Assembly (NCBI RefSeq): GCF_000499285.1
Contig: NZ_AWUN01000002.1
Span: 460,827 to 524,826, forward strand
DNA from: Bifidobacterium sp. 7101
Lineage (GTDB): Bacteria; Actinomycetota; Actinomycetes; Actinomycetales; Bifidobacteriaceae
Direction: 5' to 3'
Length of the DNA: 64,000 bases
The position numbers and the translations under genes are program-made. Under the pieces are notes generated by a model, which searched no databases, was not told the DNA's origin, and saw only the letters and a program-made list of their open reading frames with translations. Of the stretch, positions 16,394 to 26,604 are shown in pieces (the first letter of the stretch is position 1; each line of letters starts with the position of its first letter).

Positions 16394-18603
16394 TCCAGAC
16401 CCCCCTGCGCCCGAGCGGGCGCACCAGCCAGCGCACTCATGCCTTCAACCGGTGGACCCAGTGGCCCCGAATCCTGCTGGCAATCGTCCTTCTGGCCGCC
16501 CTGGTGATGACTCCCTGGCATCCGACACCAGCCCTGGCCGCCACCAGTCATCAAAGCTCAGCCGAGGTGGCCCTGCGCTGGTCGACGCCAGTGGTGACTG
16601 ACCAGTCCGGCTACGCCCTGCGCGCTGCGGTGACCAACACAGCGAACCAACCCATGGAGAATGCCCATCTGAGCGTATCCACCAGTGCCCTTTACTCCTT
16701 CAGCTCCCGGGCCGACATGCAGACCTGGTCCGAAGGTCATGCCCGCATCCCCACCCCGGACGTGCTGGGTACACAGACAGTACCGACGATTCCGGCCGGG
16801 CAGAGCACCGAGGTCGCAGTCAACGTACCGGCTGATCAAGACGCGATCAAGAAGATGACCAGCTGGGGACCCAAGCCCGTCCGGCTCTCCCTAAGCGACG
16901 ATCAGGGCCGGATCCTGGGCGACGTATTCACCTTTCTGACCCGGACCTGGGATGGCCTGCCCACTGCAGGCACCCCCGCCCTGTCCCTGACCATGGTCCT
17001 GCCGCTGACCTCCTCGGACTGGAACATTGACGACAAGGCCATGACAGCGCTGATGACCCAGTCCAGTGCCGAATCCGAGTCAGGCTCGGGCAACGATAAA
17101 AACCGGAGTGTGACACTGACCCGCCAGGGGACCCGCCGCCAGGAGGACCAGAGCCAGCTGCTGTCCAGACACGGGTCCCTGCAAGCCCTGGGCGACCCGG
17201 TCTACCTGTCCGCCTTCGCCAACCGTCCCCAGATACAAGGGCTGATTCAGCCAGCGGACTTTGACATCACTGGGTATGCGCCCCAGAGTCAGGACCGCTA
17301 TACCCAGGCTGGTGTCACCCCGGAGGCCTGGAGTGTCCAGACCGCGGCCAAGCTCTATGGGGACGCAGCGCCTGGCGCGTACGCCTGGCAGGGCAAACAG
17401 GAGTGGACCATGGAATCCATCGCTGCGGCCCGCCGTGCCGGCTATCAGACGGTCATCGCCCCCCAGGGCTTCGAGGTCGGCGCCGGCACCTCCGCCCACA
17501 CCGGCAAGTACACCATCGAAACCAAGGCCGGAAAGGTAACCGTCCTGTCGGCCCAGCGCGAGCTCAGCAACCTGGCCAGGGGCCACCCCAGCTCCACACG
17601 TGCTACCGGTGAGCAGACTCAGGCCGGGCAGACGGCCCGCTTCATAGCCCAGAGCGCCTTCTACCAGATGGAGCAGCCCTACGCTGAACGCTCCCTCTTG
17701 GTCTGCTTCGACGCCGATCAGGACACCCAACAGGCGGATCGGATCATGACCGAGCTGGAGCGTGCCCCATGGATCAGTCTTAAGTCCATGGACGACCTGA
17801 TGCAGGCGCCTGACTTCACCGGCGGGTCGTCAGGTCTGCTCAAGGCCCTGGAGCTGGGCAGCGCCAAGAGCACCTCCAAACATGGCAATGGCTCGACGGG
17901 CACCCTGGATTCCCTGATCGCCAGCCGGGCTGACATCGACCGGTTCGCCACCTCCATCCTGGCTGACGACAAGCAGAATTCCCAACCCACTGCCAGTGCC
18001 ACGGCGGGCAAGACAGACAGCCAGGCCCTGGCCCGCCAGGATGCCGAGACCACCGCCCGCCAGCCCAAGGATCCGCATCAGTGGCTGAACCAACTGACCG
18101 CAGCCCACGATGACCTAGCCCTGAAGTCCCTGGGGGGAACCGCAACCGCCGCTGGTCTGGCCGATCAGGCCGAGGCCATATCCCACCGGCTCCTGGACGG
18201 CATCAGCATCACGCCCAGCGAGTCTCTGAACGTCGTCAGTGAGACGGCCTCCATGCCCGTCACCGTCAGCAACAGCCACCCCTACCCTGTCCACGCCCGC
18301 ATCAGCGCTCGAACCGATTCCATGGAGATCGTCACCTCGCGTATGGCGGAGGCGGTCATTCCCGCCCGCTCCGAGGCCCAGGTAACCTTCAAGGTCAGGG
18401 TGGCGGCAGCCGGTAGAGCCAATGTGGACATCGGCCTGCTGGACAGCCAGGGTCGCCCCTTCGGCCAGGTGCGCCGGGCTCAGATCACCAGCAATCTGCG
18501 ACTGAGCGACATGAGTGGCATGCTCATCATTGTCATCGCCGTGCTCCTGGGACTTCTGGGGCTCTGGCGGCAGTTCCACCGTACGAAGGACCCGGACGAA
18601 TGA
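16390..18603 (+). CDS. DUF6049 family secreted membrane protein
   Basis: A 737-residue surface protein with a signal-anchor-like N-terminus (about residues 26-50, ending in an ALAA cleavage-like site), a long extracytoplasmic region rich in Ser/Thr/Gln, and a C-terminal helix (MLIIVIAVLLGLLGLWRQF) before a charged tail. Near residues 600-680 is a beta-rich domain resembling CARDB/Fn-like folds (VSETASMPVTVSNSHPYPVHARISA). The function is unknown. Its fixed position before MurJ and overlap of four bases with both neighbours suggest a role in lipid II export or wall assembly. This is inference from context only. Confidence 0.8.
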   Translation: MIQTPLRPSGRTSQRTHAFNRWTQWPRILLAIVLLAALVMTPWHPTPALAATSHQSSAEVALRWSTPVVTDQSGYALRAAVTNTANQPMENAHLSVSTSALYSFSSRADMQTWSEGHARIPTPDVLGTQTVPTIPAGQSTEVAVNVPADQDAIKKMTSWGPKPVRLSLSDDQGRILGDVFTFLTRTWDGLPTAGTPALSLTMVLPLTSSDWNIDDKAMTALMTQSSAESESGSGNDKNRSVTLTRQGTRRQEDQSQLLSRHGSLQALGDPVYLSAFANRPQIQGLIQPADFDITGYAPQSQDRYTQAGVTPEAWSVQTAAKLYGDAAPGAYAWQGKQEWTMESIAAARRAGYQTVIAPQGFEVGAGTSAHTGKYTIETKAGKVTVLSAQRELSNLARGHPSSTRATGEQTQAGQTARFIAQSAFYQMEQPYAERSLLVCFDADQDTQQADRIMTELERAPWISLKSMDDLMQAPDFTGGSSGLLKALELGSAKSTSKHGNGSTGTLDSLIASRADIDRFATSILADDKQNSQPTASATAGKTDSQALARQDAETTARQPKDPHQWLNQLTAAHDDLALKSLGGTATAAGLADQAEAISHRLLDGISITPSESLNVVSETASMPVTVSNSHPYPVHARISARTDSMEIVTSRMAEAVIPARSEAQVTFKVRVAAAGRANVDIGLLDSQGRPFGQVRRAQITSNLRLSDMSGMLIIVIAVLLGLLGLWRQFHRTKDPDE

Positions 18604-21600
18604 GTTCCGTAGGGCGCAATTCCGCCATCATGGCCACGGGCACCGCGGCCTCCCGCGTGACCGGGCAAATCCGCACCATCCTGCTGGCAGCCGCCATAGG
18701 CACCACCGGAATCGCGGCCGATGCCTACCAGACCGGCGCCATGATTCCTCAGGTCATGTTCACCCTGATCTCGGGCGGCATCTTCAACGCCGTCCTGGTC
18801 CCGCAGATTGTGCGCACCCTCAAGGAGCGGGACGCAGCAGACCGGCTGAACAAGCTGATCACGGTCGCCATGGTCCTCCTGGCCCTGCTGACCCTGCTGC
18901 TGATGCTGGGCACCCCCGTGCTGACCACCATCTATCTGAACTCCAAGTGGAACCCTGCACAGCGGGCCCTGGCCAATTCCTTTACCCTCTGGTGCATGCC
19001 CCAGGTCTTCTTCTATGGGCTCTACACGGTCCTAGGACAGATCCTGGCCGCCAAGGGCCGGTTCACCGCATATGCCTGGAGCTCGGTGGGCGCCAACGTC
19101 ATCAGCTGTCTGGGCTTCCTGGCCTTCATCTTCCTGTTCGGCAACGCCCGCAATCAACCGGTCGGCTTCTGGGACAACGGCAAGGTGGCCCTGACCGCCG
19201 GGGCCTGGACCCTGGGAGTGGCCTTCCAAGCGCTCGTCCTCTTCATTCCCCTGATCATGAGCGGCTTCCGCTATCGTCCTCGCTGGGGCCTGCGCGGAAT
19301 CGGCCTGCGATCCATGGGCTCGGTGGCGGCCTGGAGCATGTGCGTGGTCATCATCAACCAGCTGGCCAACGTGGTCAATGCCCGCATCAACAACGGCGCC
19401 CCCCTGGAGGGCAACCCGTTTGACATCGCCGGCAACGGCTCCTATCAGAACGCCTACACCATCTTCATCCTGCCCTACTCGCTGGTGGCCGTCTCGGTCA
19501 GCACGGCGCTCTTCCCCAAGTTGTCCAAGGCGGTTTCGGACGGCCGCATCGGGGATGCCCGCAATGATCTGAGCCAGGCCCTGCGCAATGTGGGACTGGT
19601 CATGTTCTTCTTCGCCGCAGTCCTGCTGGCGATTCCAGTGCCCATCACCCGAGCCCTGCTGCCCTCGGTAAGCGTCCATGAGTCTGTCCTTATCTCAGGA
19701 CCGCTGATAACCCTGTCCCTTGGGCTGGTTCCCACGAGCGCCTTCCTGCTCATTCAGCGCACCTTCTACGCCTTTGAGGATGGCCGGCATCCTTTCATCT
19801 TCGCTGCCGTCTCCAACACCATTCAGGTAGCCTTGGTTCTGGTATCCATACGCCTGTTGCCTCCCCGTTACTGGGCGGCCATGGTAGGGTTGAGCCTGTC
19901 TCTGAGCAGCCTCCTCAGCTTCCCTGTCCTGGCTCACATGCTGCGCAGCCCCTTCCAGGGGAATCTGGACGAGCGGCGGATTCTTATCACCTACGCCAAG
20001 GCTTTCCTGGCTGCGGGATTGGCCCTGGCAGCCGCCCTGACGGTCAAAACCCCGGTGACCCACCTGGTCGGCGCCTGGATTCAGGGCAGGCAGGGTCACA
20101 TGAGCTGGGTGCAGGCGCTCTTTATCTGCGTGGTCATCACCCTGCTGACGGCGGTCATCTATATCGTGACCCTGGTAGCCCTGCGCACTGAGGAATTCAT
20201 CCAGCTGCTGATCAATCTGGCCCGTCGGTTGGGCAGGACAGCCCGGCACCCTGTCCGCAGCCTGGACGCACTGCAGGAGCGACCCTCCCGGCTGGCCGAC
20301 CGCTCGGTCAGGGTGGTGCACTCCTCCTCCCCCGACTCAGCTCTGCCCGGCATGGACGCAGCACTGGAGAACTTCGAGGAGGCCCGCGATTCCGACGCTG
20401 ATGGAGAATCCGCGATAGCCGGACCCCCGCCGGCCCCTCCGACCCCGCAACCCGTTAGGATTGTACCTAGGAACAGCAAGGTCCACCACGGTGTCGCCGA
20501 CTACAGGCGACGCCCCACTTCTGATGAGAGCTCGGCAACCATGAACGCGCATATCGGAGACACCATCCTCGGCAGATACACCCTGGTCACCCTGCTCCGC
20601 CGTGCGAACGGTCTGAGCGCCTGGCGGGCCAAGGACAAGGTCCTGGACAGGGACTGCCAGCTCTTCATCGCCGGGGATTCAACTTGTATGGACCGGATCA
20701 ACGTCAATGCCTCCAGCCTGGCGCTGAGCAAGGATCGCCGCTTCACCCCGGTCTACCAGCTGCACACTCGTGACAAGGTCTCTCTGATCGTCACCGCCCC
20801 CGATGCCGGCATGTCCCTAAGGGACTACATGCACGGACCCGCCGGGGGAACGCTCAGCGAACGGGCCATCGGCACCATCATGGGCGAGGTCACCGAAGCC
20901 ATGCGCACCCTGCATGCCGCAGGCATGGTCGACTATGCGGTCTCCACGAGCACCATCAGGCTGGCCCCGGCCTCGATCACCCTGGCCGATGCACCCATAT
21001 CGCCCATGCTTGAGCACCCATCGGCCTCAACTGAGACGGGACTGACGGACGAGGAGTATGCCATACGCGAGCTGGCAGGCGTGCTCTATGCCATGCTGAC
21101 GCGCCGACCCGACCAGGACGGACGGCAGCCCAGTCTGCAGGCACTGCCCAAGCAGACCCCGGAAGAGTTCAAAATCATCTGCATGCGTGGGCTGGGCCTG
21201 GCGAATGAGCAGGGAGCCGTGCCGGTTCCACTGGTCACTTTGGCGGAGCTCTCGGCCCTGCTCAGCCCCTGGGTCCCGCCCGAGGAACTGACCGACAGCG
21301 ATCTGATCTGGCCCGAGCTGGACGGCCGCGCCTCCATCGAGTCCGTGGCCCTGCGTCCAGTGGACCCCAAGAACGTACTCCCGCTTCCCGCAGGACTGAC
21401 CTCCTCGGCCCTGCCTGCCGCGCAGACCGTATCCCACCATGAGCCGCACTGGAAGACCAACCAATTGCTCTTCCCTGGCCGCAGCGAAATCGAAATGCTC
21501 AATCCAGAGGATACGGATACCGACCTCTTCTCGCTCTTCGACGAGCGCCAGCGGCTACGCTCGCTGAACAGCTCCTCCCGCAAGACCGCAGCCATGGATG

Positions 21601-22793
21601 TGAGCGCACTCAGGGCTACAGCGATCAGACCCGTAGCCGTGAATGAGGAAGAGTCCAAGGCTGTGACCGGACGGATGCCGACCGTCAAAGACGATCAGCG
21701 TAAACCGTCCGAGGCTCTCAGCGGCAACGGTGTTACTGCCAACAATCCTGTGGAGCGAGGCTTCTCCCAGTGGGACTTCCACAAAACCAACAGCGACCAG
21801 GCCAAGGCAACCTCCGGCCTGAGCACCTCACAAGACGGCAGAGGTTCACATACGCGTCAAACAGGCGCTGCGGCCGCCGAACCTCCTGTCGGAGGCAGTG
21901 GAGAACCTGCAGCCCGGAGTGGACACCGCTCTTCCGCCACTGCTTCTGACAAGACCAAGGCACCTGCCCAGGCAGTCAGATCCTCCAAGAACCCTGATTT
22001 CGATGAGGAGGAACAGGAGACCACGGTCATGGAGCCGCTGCCCCCCAGCTTCACGCCTGAAATCCACTCCATGCCCGTTCCGGTGACTTACTCGGTTCTT
22101 CCCGACGATGAGCAGGATAAGGATCTGGACGATGAGGCCGATATGGCGGACACCCGTCTGTTCGGCCGCTTCACAACTCGCTCGGTGGTCATCGCCATAG
22201 CGGCCGTAATCGTTGTGGTGGCCCTGGTCTGGGCCCTCTCGACCATTACTGGATCCCGATCCAAGGTCGGTAAAAGTGAGGGCGGCTGGCCGGTCATGTC
22301 TAACGTGCCCTTCCCTGGCAAGACCAATGAGAACGAGGAGGCATCTCCCTCCAGCGATGGCAATGATCAGGCTCAGGCTGGCGCCGATGCTGGTGCAGAC
22401 AAGGTCGGCCACGCTGACAAGGAGGCCGGTAAGGTTCCCGATCCGCCCAAGCCCAAGAACACCACGGCCTATCAGACGAGTCGCCAGCGCTTCCTCAACA
22501 AGCCTGCCGGCCTGCAGGGCTATGGGTGGTATATGCACCTGACCCAACCGCAAGAGGTCTCCCGCCTGACCATCGTCGCGCCTCAGAGCGGCGGCCATGC
22601 CCAGGTCTATGCGAATTCCACGGCGGCTCAACCCAACCAAGGACAGCCGCTGGCGGACTTCAGCTTCGATGCCTCAGGCACCACGCAGGTCACCCTGCGC
22701 GAGCCGGTGACGACTCAGGACCTGGTCATCTGGGTGCCCATGGACGGCATGCCGGGAAACAGCCTGCGCTTTACTTCCGTCCAGGCCTTCTGA
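18600..22793 (+). CDS. murJ: MurJ lipid II flippase fused to pseudokinase and extracellular domain
   Basis: A 1397-residue protein. Residues 1 to about 545 are the MurJ/MviN membrane core (SSVGRNSAIMATGTAASRVTGQIRTILLAAAIG, many hydrophobic helices, conserved polar residues) that moves lipid II outward. About 648-910 is a protein-kinase-like domain (GDTILGRYTLVTLLRRANGLSAWRAKD) in which the ATP lysine, the HRD Asp and the DFG Asp all appear replaced (CQLFIAG, DYAVSTSTIRL, LADAPI), so it is a pseudokinase. A low-complexity linker, one membrane helix (about 1193-1216) and an extracytoplasmic discoidin-like domain (about 1290-1397) follow. Mycobacterial MurJ has the same plan, where the phosphorylated pseudokinase recruits the FHA protein FhaA. 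Start overlaps the DUF6049 stop. Confidence 0.93.
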   Translation: MSSVGRNSAIMATGTAASRVTGQIRTILLAAAIGTTGIAADAYQTGAMIPQVMFTLISGGIFNAVLVPQIVRTLKERDAADRLNKLITVAMVLLALLTLLLMLGTPVLTTIYLNSKWNPAQRALANSFTLWCMPQVFFYGLYTVLGQILAAKGRFTAYAWSSVGANVISCLGFLAFIFLFGNARNQPVGFWDNGKVALTAGAWTLGVAFQALVLFIPLIMSGFRYRPRWGLRGIGLRSMGSVAAWSMCVVIINQLANVVNARINNGAPLEGNPFDIAGNGSYQNAYTIFILPYSLVAVSVSTALFPKLSKAVSDGRIGDARNDLSQALRNVGLVMFFFAAVLLAIPVPITRALLPSVSVHESVLISGPLITLSLGLVPTSAFLLIQRTFYAFEDGRHPFIFAAVSNTIQVALVLVSIRLLPPRYWAAMVGLSLSLSSLLSFPVLAHMLRSPFQGNLDERRILITYAKAFLAAGLALAAALTVKTPVTHLVGAWIQGRQGHMSWVQALFICVVITLLTAVIYIVTLVALRTEEFIQLLINLARRLGRTARHPVRSLDALQERPSRLADRSVRVVHSSSPDSALPGMDAALENFEEARDSDADGESAIAGPPPAPPTPQPVRIVPRNSKVHHGVADYRRRPTSDESSATMNAHIGDTILGRYTLVTLLRRANGLSAWRAKDKVLDRDCQLFIAGDSTCMDRINVNASSLALSKDRRFTPVYQLHTRDKVSLIVTAPDAGMSLRDYMHGPAGGTLSERAIGTIMGEVTEAMRTLHAAGMVDYAVSTSTIRLAPASITLADAPISPMLEHPSASTETGLTDEEYAIRELAGVLYAMLTRRPDQDGRQPSLQALPKQTPEEFKIICMRGLGLANEQGAVPVPLVTLAELSALLSPWVPPEELTDSDLIWPELDGRASIESVALRPVDPKNVLPLPAGLTSSALPAAQTVSHHEPHWKTNQLLFPGRSEIEMLNPEDTDTDLFSLFDERQRLRSLNSSSRKTAAMDVSALRATAIRPVAVNEEESKAVTGRMPTVKDDQRKPSEALSGNGVTANNPVERGFSQWDFHKTNSDQAKATSGLSTSQDGRGSHTRQTGAAAAEPPVGGSGEPAARSGHRSSATASDKTKAPAQAVRSSKNPDFDEEEQETTVMEPLPPSFTPEIHSMPVPVTYSVLPDDEQDKDLDDEADMADTRLFGRFTTRSVVIAIAAVIVVVALVWALSTITGSRSKVGKSEGGWPVMSNVPFPGKTNENEEASPSSDGNDQAQAGADAGADKVGHADKEAGKVPDPPKPKNTTAYQTSRQRFLNKPAGLQGYGWYMHLTQPQEVSRLTIVAPQSGGHAQVYANSTAAQPNQGQPLADFSFDASGTTQVTLREPVTTQDLVIWVPMDGMPGNSLRFTSVQAF

Positions 22794-22799
22794 GCATGA

Positions 22800-22848
22800 C
22801 TGTGGGTCGACGGCAACAAAGGCGAATCATCCTGACGTCGACCCACAG
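22800..22848 (+). terminator. Long hairpin after murJ
   Basis: The thirteen-base perfect arms CTGTGGGTCGACG (22800-22812) and CGTCGACCCACAG (22836-22848) lie seven bases after the murJ stop. The loop is 23 bases and no U tract follows, so it may stop transcription with Rho, protect the mRNA 3' end, or bind a protein. Confidence 0.5.
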
Positions 22849-23036
22849 ACCATCCGACGGCCGCAGTTGCATGCAAGCCCCATGGGCCCCATCAGCCAGA
22901 CATGACTGCCCTCCCATCAGCACGCCGATACTATGGGTGTACCGAAATGGTAATGTGTTGGATATTTCCTCCTACATAGCGCCCGCAGGTAATACAGTTT
23001 CCTTAGACAACGGCGGCAGGAAGGCGGAAGTCAGTT

Positions 23037-24320
23037 ATGGCGGATGATCCCAATATCGCGTCCAAGGTCATCAAGAACGATCCTTGGTATAGCTCCTATG
23101 CAACACGAGCCGAGCAGATGCGCGCCTCTGAGATTCGCGCTCTCTTCGCCGTGGCCAATCGGCCTGAGGTGGTCTCCCTGGCCGGCGGCATGCCCTATCT
23201 AGGCCGGATGCCTTTCGATAAGTTGGCCGACCAGCTTGGCGACATGCTACGGAGCAAGGGCCAGGTGGCCTGGCAGTATGGGTCGGCACAGGGCGATCCC
23301 CACCTGCGCGAAGACGTGCTGCCCATTATGGAGCTGGAAGGCATCAAAGACGTCCAGCCTGATGATGTGGTCATCGTCAACGGTTCTCAGTCGGGACTGG
23401 ACCTAATCACCAGAATCATGTGCGACCCCGGCGATGTAGTGCTGGCTGAGGCGCCCAACTATGTGGGAGCACTGGGCGTCTTCCAATCCTTCCAGGTCGA
23501 TGTGGTCAACGTGGCCATGGACGGCGACGGGCTGATCCCCGAGGCTCTAGAGGAGACCATTCTGGAGCAGCGCCGCCAGGGCAAGGCGGTCAAGTTCCTC
23601 TACACCGTGCCCAACTTCCACAATCCCGCCGGCGCCACCATGAGCGTGGAACGTCGTCCGCGAGTCATCGAAATCGCCAGGAAGTACCACGTGCTTATCG
23701 TCGAAGACAATCCTTATGGGCTACTGGCCTTCGATGGCCAGACCTATCCGGCCCTCCGCTCTTATGACTCCGAAGGCGTTGTCTACCTGAGCAGCTTCTC
23801 CAAGATCATCGCACCGGGCATGCGTGTGGCCTGGATGGTTGCACCTCCCGGCATACGACAGAAGCTGGTTCTGGCCAATGAGTCAGCCATCCTTTGTCCT
23901 TCCAACATGAGCCAGATGACCATCACCACCTATCTGGACAACTTCGACTGGAAATCACAGATCAACGACTACCGGGGAATGTACAAGGAACGCTGCGATG
24001 CCATGGACGAGGCCTTGAAGGAATACCTGCCCTACTGTTCATGGCTCAAGCCCAAGGGCGGTTTCTACATCTGGCTGCAGATACCCAAGGGGCTCAACGC
24101 CAAAGACATGCTGCCCAGGGCAATCACCGCCAAGGTGGCTTACGTGTCAGGCACAGCCTTCTACGATAACGGGGAGGGTGCAGACCATATGCGCCTGTCC
24201 TTCTGCTACCCCACTCCCGATCGGATTCGAGAGGGAATACGCAGACTGTCCACAGTCATCGAGAATGAACTCGCCACCGTCCGGCTGTTCGAGCCCGACA
24301 GTGGCAAGGAAAGGGGCTGA
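23037..24320 (+). CDS. PLP-dependent aminotransferase (class I, 2-aminoadipate-transaminase-like)
   Basis: A 427-residue fold-type I aminotransferase of the LysN/ARO8-like group. Visible are the substrate-side SLAGGMPYLGRMP, the PLP-phosphate region VNGSQSGLDLITRIM, YTVPNFHNPAGATMS with the Asn-Pro pair, VEDNPYGLL with the PLP-ring Asp, the Schiff-base lysine in YLSSFSKIIAPGMRVAW, and the carboxylate-binding Arg in MRLSFCYPTPDRIREGIRRL. The exact amino acid is not predictable; branched-chain, aromatic or aminoadipate substrates are all possible. GGAAGGCGGAAG precedes the ATG. It is three bases ahead of ddl, so the two form an operon. Confidence 0.9.
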   Translation: MADDPNIASKVIKNDPWYSSYATRAEQMRASEIRALFAVANRPEVVSLAGGMPYLGRMPFDKLADQLGDMLRSKGQVAWQYGSAQGDPHLREDVLPIMELEGIKDVQPDDVVIVNGSQSGLDLITRIMCDPGDVVLAEAPNYVGALGVFQSFQVDVVNVAMDGDGLIPEALEETILEQRRQGKAVKFLYTVPNFHNPAGATMSVERRPRVIEIARKYHVLIVEDNPYGLLAFDGQTYPALRSYDSEGVVYLSSFSKIIAPGMRVAWMVAPPGIRQKLVLANESAILCPSNMSQMTITTYLDNFDWKSQINDYRGMYKERCDAMDEALKEYLPYCSWLKPKGGFYIWLQIPKGLNAKDMLPRAITAKVAYVSGTAFYDNGEGADHMRLSFCYPTPDRIREGIRRLSTVIENELATVRLFEPDSGKERG

Positions 24321-24323
24321 ATC

Positions 24324-25526
24324 ATGGCGGCCAAGCACAGCAAGACACCACGGCAGCAGACCGGCGGGAAAACTCCGGCAACCGGCAAGGCCAAGACAAC
24401 CGCGAGCGTAACGATGACCACAGTCGCCAGCCCGGATGCCACCGCGGCCACGGCTGCTGGTGAAGTGGCCAAAAGAGCCAGGCGGACCTCGCATCGCTCC
24501 ACCCGTGAGTCCACGCCGTTCACTAAGGACGATGTCCTCTCCCTGGCGAGCAAGGCTACCAAGCGTGCTGACAAGTCCCTCCTGGTTATTTGTGGCGGCC
24601 TCAGCCATGAGCGCGATGTCTCCATCAGCTCAGGGCATCGAGTCCAGGGATTCCTGGAGGAGGCCGGATGGACGGTCCATGTCCACGACATGGATAGCTC
24701 ACTCCTGCCCTACCTGACAGATGAGAAGACCCGCCCTGATCTGGTCTGGCCTCTATTGCACGGTGCCAATGGCGAAGACGGCTCCATTCGCGATGTCTTG
24801 GAGATGGCGGAACTGCCTTACATCGGATCTCGGGCCAAGGCCTCTCGTACCGCCTGGAGCAAGCCCATCGCCAAGAACGTTGTCCGCATGGCTGGATTAC
24901 ACACTCCGCATTCCGTGACCTTGCCCGAGTCCATGTTCCGAGAGCTGGGAGTCGAACCCGTTATCGATATGCTCCTAGGTTCGCTGGGGCTTCCTCTTTT
25001 CATCAAGCCCACTATGGGCGGCTCAGCCATGGGGTGCACTATGGTGACTGAACAGAGCCAGCTCACTCAGGCGTTGATCAACTGCTTCGCCTACGGTGAT
25101 GTGGCCCTGATCGAACAGGCCGTCACGGGCACCGAGGTCTCCGTGTCCATCCTCGAGTTTGACGGGCACCCCCTGGTTCTGCCTCCGCTTGAAATCTGGA
25201 CCCCCTCAGGCACCTACGATTTTGAGGCTCGTTCCACACCCGGCCCGACGGAGTTCTATGTTCCAGCCCGACTGGATGCCAAGACCACACAGGCTGTGAG
25301 CGATGCCGCGCTGACCGCCCACCGGGCTTTGGGGCTCCGCGATATCTCACGCACCGACTTCATCGTTGATGCCCAAGGACAGCCGCAATTCCTGGAGTCC
25401 AACGTAGCGCCTGGCATGACGGACACCTCGCTTCTGCCGCAATCAGCCTTGGCTGCCGGCTACAACCTGCCAGAGCTATACACTGCATTAGTTCAATCCG
25501 TTTTGAACCAAAAGCGGACCGACTGA
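24324..25526 (+). CDS. ddl: D-alanine--D-alanine ligase family protein
   Basis: A 400-residue ATP-grasp ligase joining two D-alanines for peptidoglycan. An Ala/Thr/Lys-rich N-terminal extension of about 85 residues is not part of the usual enzyme. The core starts at LLVICGGLSHERDVSISSG, followed by LLHGANGEDGSIRDVLEMAELPYIGS, the ATP-grasp strand LFIKPTMGGSAMGCTMV, VALIEQAVTGTEVSVSIL, and FLESNVAPGMTDTSLLPQ. The last corresponds to the E-x-N-x-x-P-G-M metal site, but reads NVAPGMT, as in normal Ddl. The alternative is a Ddl paralogue acting on another dipeptide. It is in an operon with the upstream aminotransferase. Confidence 0.85.
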   Translation: MAAKHSKTPRQQTGGKTPATGKAKTTASVTMTTVASPDATAATAAGEVAKRARRTSHRSTRESTPFTKDDVLSLASKATKRADKSLLVICGGLSHERDVSISSGHRVQGFLEEAGWTVHVHDMDSSLLPYLTDEKTRPDLVWPLLHGANGEDGSIRDVLEMAELPYIGSRAKASRTAWSKPIAKNVVRMAGLHTPHSVTLPESMFRELGVEPVIDMLLGSLGLPLFIKPTMGGSAMGCTMVTEQSQLTQALINCFAYGDVALIEQAVTGTEVSVSILEFDGHPLVLPPLEIWTPSGTYDFEARSTPGPTEFYVPARLDAKTTQAVSDAALTAHRALGLRDISRTDFIVDAQGQPQFLESNVAPGMTDTSLLPQSALAAGYNLPELYTALVQSVLNQKRTD

Positions 25527-25575
25527 GACTTAAAAGCCCGCCTGGTTCTGCCTATCGTTCGGTTTTCATGAGTAG

Positions 25576-25626
25576 GGTCCGCCTGATACATGGTGTGCAA
25601 TTTGCGCGATATGCATCAGGCGGACC
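25576..25626. repeat. Long inverted repeat after ddl
   Basis: GGTCCGCCTGATACAT (25576-25591) pairs with ATGCATCAGGCGGACC (25611-25626) with one mismatch around a 19-base loop. It begins about 50 bases after the ddl stop. No U tract follows, so its role as terminator is uncertain. Confidence 0.6.
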
Positions 25627-26123
25627 TGCAATATACGTAACTTGCAAATACAGGCAGAGCAGATAGTACGCAAGGCTGGGCGCCCTGCACACAGTACGGA
25701 TTAACAGTTTCGAACAGTATGGACCAACCGTTTGTAATCATTAAACCCGACACTCTATTGTGCGTTCATTATTCTCATCAGAACGCTTCTTCGATACCAA
25801 ATGTCAATTGTTCCCCATTCACCACCCCAACGTTGGTTATTTCCCCTCTTTCTATGCGTTAAGATCGACTCTCCACTCCCCCTTTATGCTCCACTTCACC
25901 TCCACTCCCCGCCTTCCCTTTACTGCTCAGCCAATGCCAACATCGAGCCACGGTTATGTTCAGTCAAGTCCCGGTTTTTGAATTGTCGACAAGGCTAACG
26001 TGCAGAAGCAATGCAGTTTAATAAATTGCAATGCCGGAATGGCTGGCCACTCTCTAGGACTCAACTCACAATAGACAGCTGTCCCGCTCCATACCTATGC
26101 ATACTCTCTTGACTGGTATCGAA

Positions 26124-26139
26124 TGTTTCACGTGAAACA
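26124..26139. promoter_or_regulatory. parS site 1
   Basis: A perfect TGTTTCACGTGAAACA palindrome, the universal chromosomal ParB loading site. It lies in non-coding DNA between ddl and trxB, about 11 kb from dnaA. Confidence 0.95.
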
Positions 26140-26576
26140 TTCTGGGTTGCACAACGTGCTTGGTCGACTCCAGCGGGGTCCCACACCGTACGGCCCCTAT
26201 GACTGACAGCGAATCCTGCCCGTTAAAAGTGCAAGTCAAATAAAGACATGGGGCGCGCGAAAATGAATACAGCTTTCATAGGTTCGCCACCATCCGGAGT
26301 TCCTGCATCAATCAGCACAGGATGTTTTACCTAGACGTTTGCCAAGCGGACGTGACTACATATATAAATGTATAGACAGCGCTGCTTTTGTGTCTTCGAG
26401 AATCGAACCATCTTCTACTTAGCCATCAAGAACTTCGAGCGGGAGCTGAGTCCGCACCAGTCAATTGTCATCTGCCAATGGCAATGCTGAACCAATTCGT
26501 TGGTCCTGATTCTTTCATGCTCATCCTTGAGAGCACGATCTTCTTATCAGGATTAATTCAGCAGGTCCTATTGCTT

Positions 26577-26604
26577 ACGGGGTTTACTCCACGGGGTTTA
26601 CTCC
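26577..26604. repeat. 14-bp tandem duplication
   Basis: ACGGGGTTTACTCC occurs twice head to tail (26577-26590 and 26591-26604). It looks like a recent slippage duplication. Confidence 0.8.

Noticed and set aside
22526..23047. Frame overlapping the murJ end and the aminotransferase start
   Set aside because: Overlaps murJ out of frame and crosses the long hairpin; no motif.
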